Of a stretch of DNA of 64,000 bases, positions 11,505 to 21,262 are shown piece after piece. The first letter of the stretch is position 1, and the number at the start of each line of letters is the position of its first letter. The stretch is from Blattamonas nauphoetae. Lineage: Eukaryota > Preaxostyla > Oxymonadida. Under the pieces are notes generated by a model. It saw only the letters and a list, made by a program, of their open reading frames with translations. It was not told the origin of the DNA and did not search any database. The stretch is taken from NCBI GenBank assembly GCA_033064195.1, contig JARBJD010000027.1:1-64000 (forward strand), in the 5' to 3' direction. The position numbers were made by a program, and so were the translations under genes.

Positions 11505-12064
11505 ATCAGTTGATGTCTTGAATCGCACTCCAAATGTCACTGTGTTGTTCAGTGTCACTTCATATTCGGTTCCAACAATGAAATCATGTCCTCTCACGAG
11601 GATCTTGCAGAAAGTCTGAAGCGAGTTCACAAACACACTTTCGAGTGATGTGAGACGTGGAGGGACAGGGACGCGGACAGAGATTCCAGAGTCGACGAGG
11701 AGTGTGTCGGGTTCTGCAGGCTTCATGCAGACTGTGTATTCTCCTTCATATTTCAGATGTGTCGCATTTTGGGTCGAACCAACAACGAAGTCGGCTTCAC
11801 AGTGCGTCTCTGTGATGTCCCGCATGAACGAACATTTCCAGAAAGTGTTTCCGAAAGACATCCAAATCGAGCCGAGTGGTTCAGCCAATGCTCTCCCTTC
11901 CAAAGAAAGCGTTACAATGGATCGGTCTCTGTTGAGAACAGCTCCAGTGCAGTTACAAATTCGAGCTGGTTCTTCTGGTGTCTGGAATACACATCCATCT
12001 GTTTCGATGAAGATCGGATCTCCACCAACCACTTTCATCCAATCCACACAATACGAGTGGCCAT
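11505..12064 (-). pseudogene. Split beta-helix gene, middle part between two insertions
   Basis: The segment reads GHSYCVDWMKVVGGDPIFIE through CVFQTPEEPARICNC to NTVTFGVRFKTSTD. It continues the Ig-like repeat pattern of the upstream part (compare DTITLEVTFRNENG there). It lies between the DIRS-family element on its 5' side and the two small TIR elements on its 3' side. At the 3' side TSTD would join YEGESEEVSIGKIG at 9677, the same junction seen in a complete repeat upstream (VTFRNENGRSVGTVTKGASGK). It has no start of its own, and splicing across a 4.7 kb insert is unlikely. Confidence 0.75.
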
Positions 12065-12536
12065 TTAAACAAACCGAGGTTCCTTCCAGCGAGATGTGGT
12101 CTGTAATGGGCTTCGGTCCAAATTGTGAACCGTATGGAAGAGAAACACTTCAATGAGAAACATTAAACTCCCATTTTTTCCAATCACAGGGAAATCCTCA
12201 GTGATGGAGACTGTCGGTTACGACGAAAGGAAGGAAACAAAAGTTAGTGCTTGTAACAGAAAATCCCCAACGGAGAGCAAAAAACTGTTACAAGTCTTGT
12301 AAAAGAGTGTCCCAAAGGGGCACGAAGAACTGGTCATCTGCTTCCTCGCGGCTTGTGGAAGCAGGTAAACGAAGGAACCTCGGTTTGTTTAAAGCACCGC
12401 CCTCCGGTAGGTGCATCCCAAACCTCGGTTCCTTCCAGCGAGCCTTGAAAGAATCAAAGAGAAAGAAAGAGAAGTGTATGAGGAATATTAATAGAGCATC
12501 CCTGAGATGCTGGGTGATCCACTTCGACATGTGCCA

Positions 12537-13616
12537 CTAGTCCGCTGGTAGACCGTGATTCCCCGTCAGGGGCTGCCACCAAGCCGCGGCGAGGGTCGAG
12601 CCAGCGCCTTCGTACAGTACGGGTCTAGCGTAGTATTCGTCAGCTGTTGTGGAGCCAGGGCTCCAGCCAACGTGCGCATTGAGCATTCGTAAGCTCACAC
12701 GTCTCTCCAGACGCAGGTAGCTGATCGCCGCATGCTTGATCGTGTAAGGGCCGTAGTTCGATGCCAGGCCGAGTTCAGTGAGAACCATCTTGAGCTTGTC
12801 GGTGACTCTCTGCTGGCTCAGTGCTTTGCCAGTCGCAAAGTCAATCCACACTTTGTCGAGTTCCGCATAGGGAAGGTCCGCGAGCCGTGGTGTAGCTGCC
12901 ATGACATTCTGTCGGTGCTGACGAAGAGCAACGAATGGTGAGTACTCGGGAGGACCCTCGTCCCTGATGTATCGTTGGTGGTATGCTTGCTGGTTCTGCT
13001 TCTGCTTGATTGAGATGATCACGTGGTTGATGCCGCCGTCGGTCGTGGGCCTCGGCCATTCCACTCGCTTCCATTTCAATGCGAGGAGTTCTTCCCGACG
13101 ACAACATGAGTATGCCAAGATCAACGCCATTGTCCTTGTCTGCTGTAGGTCTTCGTCTGAGGCTGCCGCGTCGTAGGAGTCTCTCGCCCAGGCTAGTAGC
13201 AGATTGATGTCCCACATGTCAGTATAGAAGGGTTGCGTGCTTCGAGGCTTCTTCCTTGCAATCAGTCGCTGCATTGAGCGGAGAGCTGTCTTCTCTTGAG
13301 CAAGACATGGATGAAAGAGCTGCAAGCTTGCTTTGACGTTCGTGACGAGCTGAGGTGGAGAAGTAGGAGCGTCTCTGAAACGTGCCTCGAGGTAGAGTGC
13401 AAACTCCGAAAGGATCTTCTGGATGTTGGTATCCCGATTGATCAGGAAGGGTTCTGAGTAATCTTTCTCTCCACAGAAGGACTCGAAAAGAGTCCAAGCT
13501 CGTTTCCATCTGCTCTGCGACTTGTATCGCCCCTCTTCCAACTGGATCAGGGCCTCCTCCCAATTGTCCGCCTTGCAGAGTCTCCTGAAGAACGGAGAGG
13601 GAGGATCGCCGATCAC
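12537..13616 (-). CDS. DIRS-family element: tyrosine recombinase
   Basis: 359 codons form a two-domain tyrosine recombinase. An N-terminal SAM-like helical domain (about 1-130) is followed by a catalytic domain containing YSCCRREELLALKW (first catalytic Arg), YTIKHAAISYL (HxxR-like box) and HVGWSPGSTTADEYY (His and the nucleophile Tyr). In this family the enzyme joins circular cDNA into the genome without a target duplication, which agrees with the clean host junction here. Confidence 0.9.
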   Translation of the reverse strand: MIGDPPSPFFRRLCKADNWEEALIQLEEGRYKSQSRWKRAWTLFESFCGEKDYSEPFLINRDTNIQKILSEFALYLEARFRDAPTSPPQLVTNVKASLQLFHPCLAQEKTALRSMQRLIARKKPRSTQPFYTDMWDINLLLAWARDSYDAAASDEDLQQTRTMALILAYSCCRREELLALKWKRVEWPRPTTDGGINHVIISIKQKQNQQAYHQRYIRDEGPPEYSPFVALRQHRQNVMAATPRLADLPYAELDKVWIDFATGKALSQQRVTDKLKMVLTELGLASNYGPYTIKHAAISYLRLERRVSLRMLNAHVGWSPGSTTADEYYARPVLYEGAGSTLAAAWWQPLTGNHGLPAD

Positions 13617-13881
13617 TCGAGGAGAGTGGCTAATATCTGCCCCGGAGGGAGTTTCAGATCTTCGAGTAGAGTGTCGAGAGCCGCCATCTGGGTGTATTCC
13701 CCAATTCCATCTGCTTGCAGTTCAGTTGACCAAGAAGAGTTGACCAAGGTTGGCCCTTCCACGAAGGGGTGATCAGGACAGACCGTCGAGGCCTCTGAGT
13801 GAGCAGCTTCCTCACTACCTTCACGATCAGGAGAATGGGGGTGAATCAGAAGATCTGTCATCTCTGACCAATTTAGGAACA

Positions 13882-15470
13882 TCACCCCCTTCCAGCTCCT
13901 GCGTCTTCCTCGGAGAGAGAGAAGAACGCTTCGCATTGTCTGTTCTTGGCGCTCGCGAACATGTCCGTCCGTGGAACGAAGTTCCATTCGACTCGGAGTT
14001 TTTCCATTGCTTGTGGGAGAAGATGATATTCGCCATGAGGCGGGAGGCGAGATAGCGCGTCCGAGATCCCGTTCGCTTTGCCTGGGAGATGATGGATTGA
14101 AGAGAAGCGGAAATTGAGGCGTTTGAATGTTTCCAGTACAGTTCTGGTAATGTGTAGGAGTGGCTGGCCGGCTCGTTGTCTTCGAAGATTGTGGACTGTC
14201 GCGGTGTTGTCCGAGAGGAAGGAGACGGATTCGACTTGGGCTGACCTGAGATGAGGAGTCGCTGCGAGGAGGGCCTGACGAACAGCGGCTGTCTCTTTCC
14301 AGTTGCTTGTCTGGCTGCGATCCTTGTCGCCCCAGAGACCGTGGAAGTAGACAGTTGAGCCCTTCATCTGGAGAATCGCGCCCCAGCCCGTGGGACTGGC
14401 GTCTGTTGTAATCAGGGCTTGTGCTTCGGTTGGTCTGAAGGAGAGCGGTAGGTTGTGTTTCAGTCTCCGTTTCCAGAATTGCGTCTCTCCCAAGAGTTGG
14501 GGATTCAGTTGAACTCGTCCCTCCAACCGTACCTCCTGACCGCAGTCGAGAGAAAGGAGTGGTGCCGTCTGAGATACAGGCTCGCCTCCGGAATTGAGAT
14601 CCGCAAGAAGTTGAGGGAGCCGATTAAGCCCGCAAGGCGTTTGACTGGGGTCTCCTCTCTGTTCAGGCACAGCTTCGTGTGCGACTTGAGGTTGCTGCGA
14701 ATGTTTCTGCGTCTCGAATCTGTCAGTCTGACCGTCTGCGTTGAAGAGTTGATCGCCCAACCCAAGAATTCCACCTCTTGGCTGGGCTGGAGTCGGCATT
14801 TGCTCTCTGATATCACAAACCCAAGCTCGCGGAGTCTGCTGACTGCCCGTTCTGTCTTCGTGCTGGCCTCTTCCTTGGTATCGCTGATCAAGAGCAGGTC
14901 GTCCAAATAGAAGACGATTGAGATATTCAGCTCCGTTCGGAGCGCTTTGACTGCCAGCTTCATTGTATCTGAGAAGGTGTGAGGCGCTGTTGCCAGGCCG
15001 AAGGGGAGGGCGTTGAATTGGTATGTCTTGCCCTGAAACTGGAAACAGAGGTACTTCCTTAGCGGTTCGGCGAGGTGTATGTGAAGATAGGCAGACTGGA
15101 TGTCCACCGTTGTCAGCCAAGCTCCCTCCCTGATCAAGGGAAAGGCCGATTGCACACTCTCCATCTTGAAGTGTGTCGTCCGGATCTCCCGGTTTAGTCT
15201 GGAAGCATCGATGATCTTGCGATGCTTCCCTCCTTCTCTTCCGACCAAGAAGGTCGGAAGAATGAGACTGCCGCTGAGGGAGGTATCTCCGAAACCGCCC
15301 CGATCTTCACCTCCTCTGCAAGTAGCTGAGCATACACTTCCATCTGTTGAGGGCTGCCGCGGAATGGGAGGGCCGGTTTGAGTTGCCGGAGTCGGTCGGG
15401 CGACTCCGGTTCCTTCCATTCCCAGCAGGCGCCAGATGCTATTAAAGTCTTCCCACCAATACTCTCCCAC
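13882..15470 (-). CDS. DIRS-family element: reverse transcriptase and RNase H region
   Basis: The reverse-transcriptase core is clear: KHRKIIDASRLNREI, LTTVDIQSAYLHI, LPFGLATAP and the YLDD catalytic box (FYLDDLLL), followed by a thumb-like GxLNFL segment. RNase H follows, with TTDASPTGWGAIL, an SNWKETAAV motif and SDNTATV, as in DIRS and Ty3-type proteins. The region between here and the recombinase matches the extra RT-side tail found in DIRS elements. It is treated as a fossil copy. Confidence 0.9.
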
Positions 15471-15516
15471 AGTGGGAGCCTGTCTGCCAGTCTCCCTGTT
15501 ATCTTCGTGTCCGCGA

Positions 15517-16716
15517 CTAGTTGCCCCCGAACCTGCCGTTCCTGTTGTTCGGGTTCCGTCCGTTGTATTTTCCGGGGGGACGGCGGAACCCCCCTCTGGA
15601 TGAGAAACTGGACCCAGTGTTCAGATGCGCGACAACTGTTGGGGCGACCATCTGTGTCGCATGATCCAGGTTCGTGGCAGCGAGTTGGAATGGTTGTGGA
15701 GGTGCTACGAGGAGATTTTCTGCCACCTCCGCCGATCGTGGAATGTCCATTGCTGTAGCCATTGCTCTGAGGTCTGATTGGAATACATAGCGCGTGTGGT
15801 GGGAGCGGGAAGCTGCGTCTGCTGTGTTAAGCATCACGTCAAGGATCTTGGGGAGGATCGCCGAGTTTCCGAGTCTGGACACTGCTTGGTAGACATCACC
15901 CAAGAGAGCGACGGAAACAAGAGCTGACTGCGTTGCCATTTTCAATAAATGATCTTGTAGGCCATGTGGGTCTGTAACAGGTGAGATTGTAGCTGCAAAT
16001 TGGGCTTGTACGCCGAGGATCGTCTGCCATCGTTGCGAATCCCTGAACAGCTCGTCACGCAGCTGCGGGGCCAAAATAACATTTGTCCAGTCTCCAGTGA
16101 ATTTTGGGTGCCTTCTCTTTAACTTCTGTTTGAATAAACGAGCTGGGTCTGGGGACGGGTGATAATCTGAAGACGTGGTGTCGAAATCGTAATATGATGA
16201 GGAATCCGATGGTATTGTGATTGTCGGTATTGGCTTGCTGCTTGCTTTCTCAGCCTTCTTTCTTCGTTTCGCTTCCGCGTTGAGCTGGGCGATGGCGAAA
16301 TCTCGCGCTTTCGCCCTTCTTGTTTTCTTGCGTCTACTGCGCTCGCCCGAAGAATTGCCGCGAGAAGGTGATCGAATATGTTGCGGGGATGTCAGGTCTT
16401 CGACAGATGACTCTGAAGATGAATCTGAAGACGAATCTGTGTCTGATTCTGATCGCGCTTCCGGGCGTTGCCGCTTCACCTTCTTGATTGGACTCAAAGG
16501 CTGCTGGAGGGGGGCAGCTGTCTGAGCCTGCTGAAGCGTCGGTGAGAGGACCAAAGCCGGTTGAGGTGGTTGAATGTCCTCTTTCCTGTCAGCGGAAACG
16601 ATCGATGGATGCGCCTCCACTAAGCCCGAATATATGAGATCGATCACGTCCCGAGGAATAGAAGGCAACGGGGCGGACGAAGAAGGTATTGAATTCTCAG
16701 AAGTGTTATCTGACAT
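15517..16716 (-). CDS. DIRS-family element: gag-like region
   Basis: About 400 codons form the first frame of the element. The N-terminal half is Ser/Pro/acidic with a basic patch (RSRRKKTRRAKAR), the middle is helical (DRDSQ/LLKMATQSALVS-like), and the tail is Gly/Arg/Asn-rich (RGGFRRPPGK), consistent with nucleic-acid binding. Assignment rests mainly on position ahead of the reverse transcriptase; gag proteins of this family are poorly conserved. Confidence 0.65.
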   Translation of the reverse strand: MSDNTSENSIPSSSAPLPSIPRDVIDLIYSGLVEAHPSIVSADRKEDIQPPQPALVLSPTLQQAQTAAPLQQPLSPIKKVKRQRPEARSESDTDSSSDSSSESSVEDLTSPQHIRSPSRGNSSGERSRRKKTRRAKARDFAIAQLNAEAKRRKKAEKASSKPIPTITIPSDSSSYYDFDTTSSDYHPSPDPARLFKQKLKRRHPKFTGDWTNVILAPQLRDELFRDSQRWQTILGVQAQFAATISPVTDPHGLQDHLLKMATQSALVSVALLGDVYQAVSRLGNSAILPKILDVMLNTADAASRSHHTRYVFQSDLRAMATAMDIPRSAEVAENLLVAPPQPFQLAATNLDHATQMVAPTVVAHLNTGSSFSSRGGFRRPPGKYNGRNPNNRNGRFGGN

Positions 16717-16806
16717 AAGATCAATTTAGACCGAAGCCCATTACAGACCACATCTCGCTGGAAGGAACCGAGGTTTGGGATGCACCTACCGGAGGGGCGG
16801 TGCTAC

Positions 16807-19649
16807 TTCACAATCGCCTCGTCCAAAGGATACAATGTTAGTGTCACTGTGTTCGATGTCACTGACGACACTGTGACTTTGATTGTCGTTTCGTGATTCG
16901 CATTCGATGACGACGACGAGGAGAGGGGTGTTCCTGTCACTTTCATTTCGTATTCTTCTCCAACTGTCAGAACACGCGACGACAGTGTCAGTGTCGTCGA
17001 GTTCAATCCCTCATCATCTTCCTTCTCAATCTTCACAAGACGAGACGGTTCGTCGGGCATTGTGATCACAATGTCGGAGATGAGGACGGATCGAGTGCGG
17101 CCTGAAGCAGTCAGAGACAACACTCCAAACGAAAGACCATACTTTAGCTGCTCTTTCCTTCCTTCTCCCGATGTCTCGAATGGAAAGAGAATCTCTTCCA
17201 CATCCACCAGACTTCCATCCGCGTCTGTTTCCAATTGTCGTGTGATCGCGTCTTCTGAAGTGTCGGTTCGTTGGAGCTTCAAAACGTATTTCTTGTTTGC
17301 TTCAAGTTGGATTGATGTGAATGACAGTTTCACCTTCGTCTGTTTTTGATCCAGAAAGTCACTCACGCTCACATCGGAAAGTCGGGCTGTTTCCGGAACG
17401 GTGAAGTCAATTCCAGACGCAATCCTAATCGATGCACTTGAGTTCACTTTGCTTTTAATTCCAGTCAGTGCATATGTGGTCTTCTCTGACAACTCCCCAG
17501 CCTTCCCACTCGCTCCTTTGGTGACAGTTCCCACACTCCTCCCATTCTCATTCCTGAAGGTCACTTCCAATGTGATGGTGTCGTTCAGAGAGAGTGTGCA
17601 CAGTCCTTCCGGAATGTCAATTCCAGAAAACATCAGTTCCACTTCTGTCCTGCTCGCGTCCAGAACACACGAGGCGTCAATGAGAGATCTGACCAAGACA
17701 GAGATCTTTGAGATGGAGGCAGCGAGGACGATGTAGTCAGAGGGAGGAGATTGGAGCAGTTCGGACTCTCCAACAAACGATGAACATTTCCCAACGGCAG
17801 ACGATGTGAATGGAAACACCAACACTCGCCCAATCTTTGGCGCCTTTCCAACCACTTCTTGTCGTGTTCCGTCCAAATTCGACACAACCACTATCATTGA
17901 ACCTGACACTGCCTTGTTCAATGTCAGCGTGAGAGTGGCCACACCGTTCCCGGCAAGTGTCGAAGTGAGTGACTCGACTCGCACTTCGGATTGTGAATTT
18001 GCGAGGAAACTGCTGTGGTCTTTTTGGTAACTCGTCACCCGACGGATGTTTGGCGATGTTGAGTCACATGTTGAGAACGAGCTCGAATCGAATGGCGTGT
18101 CTTCGATATTGATATCGTGTCCAAACCCATTTGCCGAGAAGCAGTGCCTGAACTGGATGAAGGACAATTTCTGAGTATCACAGTTGAAGAATGTGAGGGC
18201 TCCACCCTTGAAATACGAGGCATGTGTTCCTGTTTGCCTGCAATTCTGGAAGAGGGTGTTGGAGAAGCTAGAAGACCCTTCGAAGTCACAAATCCAACTG
18301 CTGATTGCTCCGGCAGTCTCGACGCTTTTCGAATCGAGGAAGACACATCCAGAAATGGAGAGAACAGGGGTACGATGAATCCAGATACTTCCACCTGATT
18401 TGCCAGCAGAACACCCGACGAAAGACGACGCGGAGAGTGAAAAGTCGCGGAGGTCATCATAGATGAAATAATAAAGATATAGGGCACCGCCGTCTCGAGT
18501 CGCTGAGCACGCGTGGAACGAGCATTGGTCGATTGTGAGGTTGTTGGGAACATTGTACAGGTCCATCGCTCCTCCGCTATACACCGTCGAGCACCGTTTG
18601 AACGTGCAGCGTGTGTACTGACGGTCTGGCGTGGTTTTGTTTTGGAAGGAAGTGCGAGTGGTGAAGTGTTGGTTGACGTGAAGGTCGATGTCTTCATTGG
18701 GCGAGGAGGGGGTGTGGGAGCCAGTGAACGATGTGTTGTGCGACAGTAATGATCCCCCATGATTCATTCCTCCAATCGCTGTTCCGGATAGATGGTTCGT
18801 GCAATTCCAAACTGAGCAACCCAAGATCCCTTCCCCAATTCCTTCCACACAACATCCCACGCTGCTGGTCGTGTTCCAAATCTTGCTTCCAACCAAACGA
18901 GTCGACACCTTCGATTTTTCATTTCCCGACGACCAATATTTTGTAATTCCTTCACATCGTCCAAAGAGCGGTCCACTCCCAACAATCAGATGAACATTTG
19001 ACACTTTCATCCCACTCCCCCACACCCAAATCGATCCCATATCTCCTAAATCATCCCTCTCCCTCTCTCTCCACTCTTCGCTTTCCAAAGATGTCTCCCA
19101 CGCCACTGGAAGAAGGATTCCAGTATCACACGATTCATGCACACTATCAATGACATAAATCGAACTCTCCACTCCTCCCCCACCTCCAACAATCACAAAT
19201 GGCGACATTTCTGCGTTCGACAACATCGTGCTCCCAACAATCCGAACAGACGACGACATCAGTCTCCCGATTGATGTCCCCGTCCCACCGCTGTCCAACA
19301 CCATATTCCATAGCGATACTGTGCAATTGGTGAAGATAAACATCATTTTGTTGGATGTTTCAGCTGTAATTCCATACTTCCTTTCATCTTTCAATTTCGG
19401 TTTTGAAGCTTCGTTTCTTCCTTCCATATACATGATTCTTGTTTTGTTTCCCCGAAGATCCAGCGTGCAGGAATCAACTAAATAGTCTGCAAGTTCATAT
19501 CTTCCGCTCGGAACATCTAATTCCGTCTGAAGTGAGTCTTCATTGTTCGAAGCGTTGACTTTCCACTCGTCAAGGAGAAAACGCAAGTAATACAATGGTT
19601 GGTCTAGGCTCTTCATGGTTCCACATAGCAGCAAGAAAAGTGGAATCAT
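16807..19649 (-). CDS. Secreted beta-helix surface protein, N-terminal part of a split gene
   Basis: ATG 19647-19649 opens a short signal-like stretch (MIPLFLLLCG), then about 530 residues of right-handed beta-helix-type repeats with alternating Gly, Ser and Cys (for example CSFHACSATRDGGALYL). About 410 residues of repeated Ig/Fn3-like modules follow (each with a TYxLTGIK or KKYVLKLQ type strand). These features point to an extracellular or cell-surface protein. The frame is open to the DIRS-family insertion, whose terminus supplies the last codon and stop near 16803. Across the insertion the host frame resumes at 12064 with NGHSYCVDWMK, so the original gene continued without a break. The start was chosen because it precedes the hydrophobic leader and is about 500 bp from a divergent gene. 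Confidence 0.8.
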
Positions 19650-20143
19650 TCAGTTCGTGTTCTGATAGTGAGTTTGACTTTGATCTGACCCTTTGTTTGA
19701 AAGTCAGAACTCCTCGATGATAGCCCCCCTGCGATTTGCTGAACAAAAGGTGATGATTGTGACTGATATTTTTCGAAGTATGTTTTCAAGGCAGTTGACA
19801 TGGAGAGTAATGGGACATTCGTTGGACAGTTGAGACATTTGTCCAATACGGCGCTGATTTTTGTGGCATGCATCGACACATGGTCTTCAAACCTTTCTGA
19901 GATGCATAGTCACAATGAAAAAGGGAACATATTTCTCAGTTTGGAAGGCGTATGAACTTATTTTCGATCAAACCATTGTTTCACTTGTGAGACGTTGAAC
20001 GTTCAGACAACTCGCTCGTTTTATGACAAGAAATCAAAGAGATTCAACTGGTATATTTTTAGTCATTTTGAGATGGTTTAGTTCACTCTAATGATCGGAA
20101 CAGCCCTGGGTGTGTTTGGTTTATTCTTCGACATTTCTCTCAT
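19650..20143. promoter_or_regulatory. Divergent intergenic region
   Basis: About 500 bp separate the minus-strand beta-helix gene from the plus-strand membrane-protein gene. It must hold both 5' flanks. No clear motif was recognised; there are A/T-rich stretches near 20040-20060 and a non-conserved 77-codon minus-strand frame that I do not consider a gene. Confidence 0.4.
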
Positions 20144-20156
20144 TTGAGACACTGCT

Positions 20157-21079
20157 TTGATCGAAGAAAAGAAAAAATCTACAATAATACGCTTCGGACC
20201 TGTCCATGTCGTCCTTCTTCTCGTTCTGATTCTTTCATATTTGATTCCCATCCCTTTTCTTGTCACTCGAGCCACGACGGAAGTGAAGAACGGAATCACC
20301 CCATCCAATCCCTTCCCCTGGTTTCTCCCAGACTGTCTCATGAGCGTTCTGATCCTCATTCTCGTCTGGCGATTCTGGGTTCCACCGATCTCGAACAAGT
20401 TCAAACAATTCAAAGTGGGCATCAGCATTGTCACGTTTTCTATCCTTCTCATCTTCCTCTTCGAACTGTTCGCAAACCACCGTCTCACAAACCAGCTCTC
20501 CATCGACCAAAACTCACCAATTCCAACGCGCGCTCGAATTCCACTAAAAACCCTTCTTGCTGCTCAGGGTGTTGTCATCGCCTTCATTCTACCAGATTCA
20601 TGTACGTCACAGTCGAGTTCCCCTGTCCAGTCACATTCACACCACACCGTAAAGGAACACCTGCGCCGTTTGCCGATGAACATGTTTTTCTTGAGTATCT
20701 TGCTTCTTCCTGCCTTCACTGCTCTGAAAGGAATGCGTGTGTTCATTTATCCTTGTTCATATCATCCATCTCCCCTTTTTTCACAGAATTCATCCGGATT
20801 CGTTGGATCTTCATTCCTCTTCCACTTTTCGTCATCCCTCCTCTGCTTTTTGACACGGAAAGGAAAACACTTTCCGAACACTCAGGAATCGGATACATTT
20901 ATTTGGCTGCGATCCTCGTCCCCTACGTTGGCATCTTCAATCTCATCGGAGCACTCATTGCCGACGGTGTCATCTCGTGGTCGTTCTACGTCGCGACTCT
21001 TCCTGTGTTTGTTCCCGTCCTCGGATGGGTTGGGTATTTCAAAATATTGATCATGAACAGTCACTCTGTCGACCACTAA
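20157..21079 (+). CDS. Multi-pass membrane protein with one short intron (paralogue 1)
   Basis: Seven or eight hydrophobic segments are encoded, among them HVVLLLVLILSYLIPIPFLV, LMSVLILILVWRFWV, VGISIVTFSILLIFLF and GIFNLIGALIADGVISW. A GT-AG intron at 20737-20786 (GTGTGT...TTCACAG, 50 nt) joins LKGM-Q to FIRIRWIFIP and moves into the frame that ends at TAA 21077-21079. The paralogue at 23.65-24.53 kb has an intron at the identical codon, which confirms the splice. The DGVISWSFxxxxLPVFVP and FIPL motifs recall the TMEM185/TMEM60 membrane family; this is tentative. The true start is uncertain: no ATG precedes the first membrane segment in frame, so an upstream exon or a start near 20157 is possible. 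Confidence 0.7.
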
Positions 21080-21262
21080 TCCACAGCAAAAACACACAAT
21101 CTCAGGACAAAAATCAGACTACTAGGTCTTAGTCACAAAAGTTTGCACAAAGTATGTCTCTATTGTGGTATTTACCTTCTCAAAGTGACGTGGTGTGAAT
21201 GATGGACTGATAGTTAACAATCGAAGAAGTAATCAGATTCATCACCATGTATTCAATGGTGG

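Larger units (their letters stand above)
12065..16806 (-). mobile_element. DIRS-family tyrosine-recombinase retroelement (fossil copy)
   Basis: The element is about 4.74 kb and inserted in the beta-helix gene without target duplication. Its structure is typical of DIRS: inverted terminal repeats (about 12071-12119 and 16729-16777) and an internal region (about 12374-12441) complementary to both outer ends joined together. On the minus strand the order is a gag-like frame, reverse transcriptase with RNase H, then tyrosine recombinase. All parts are recognisable and the termini agree closely, so it looks nearly whole and young, with perhaps one or two reading-frame breaks. Confidence 0.9.
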
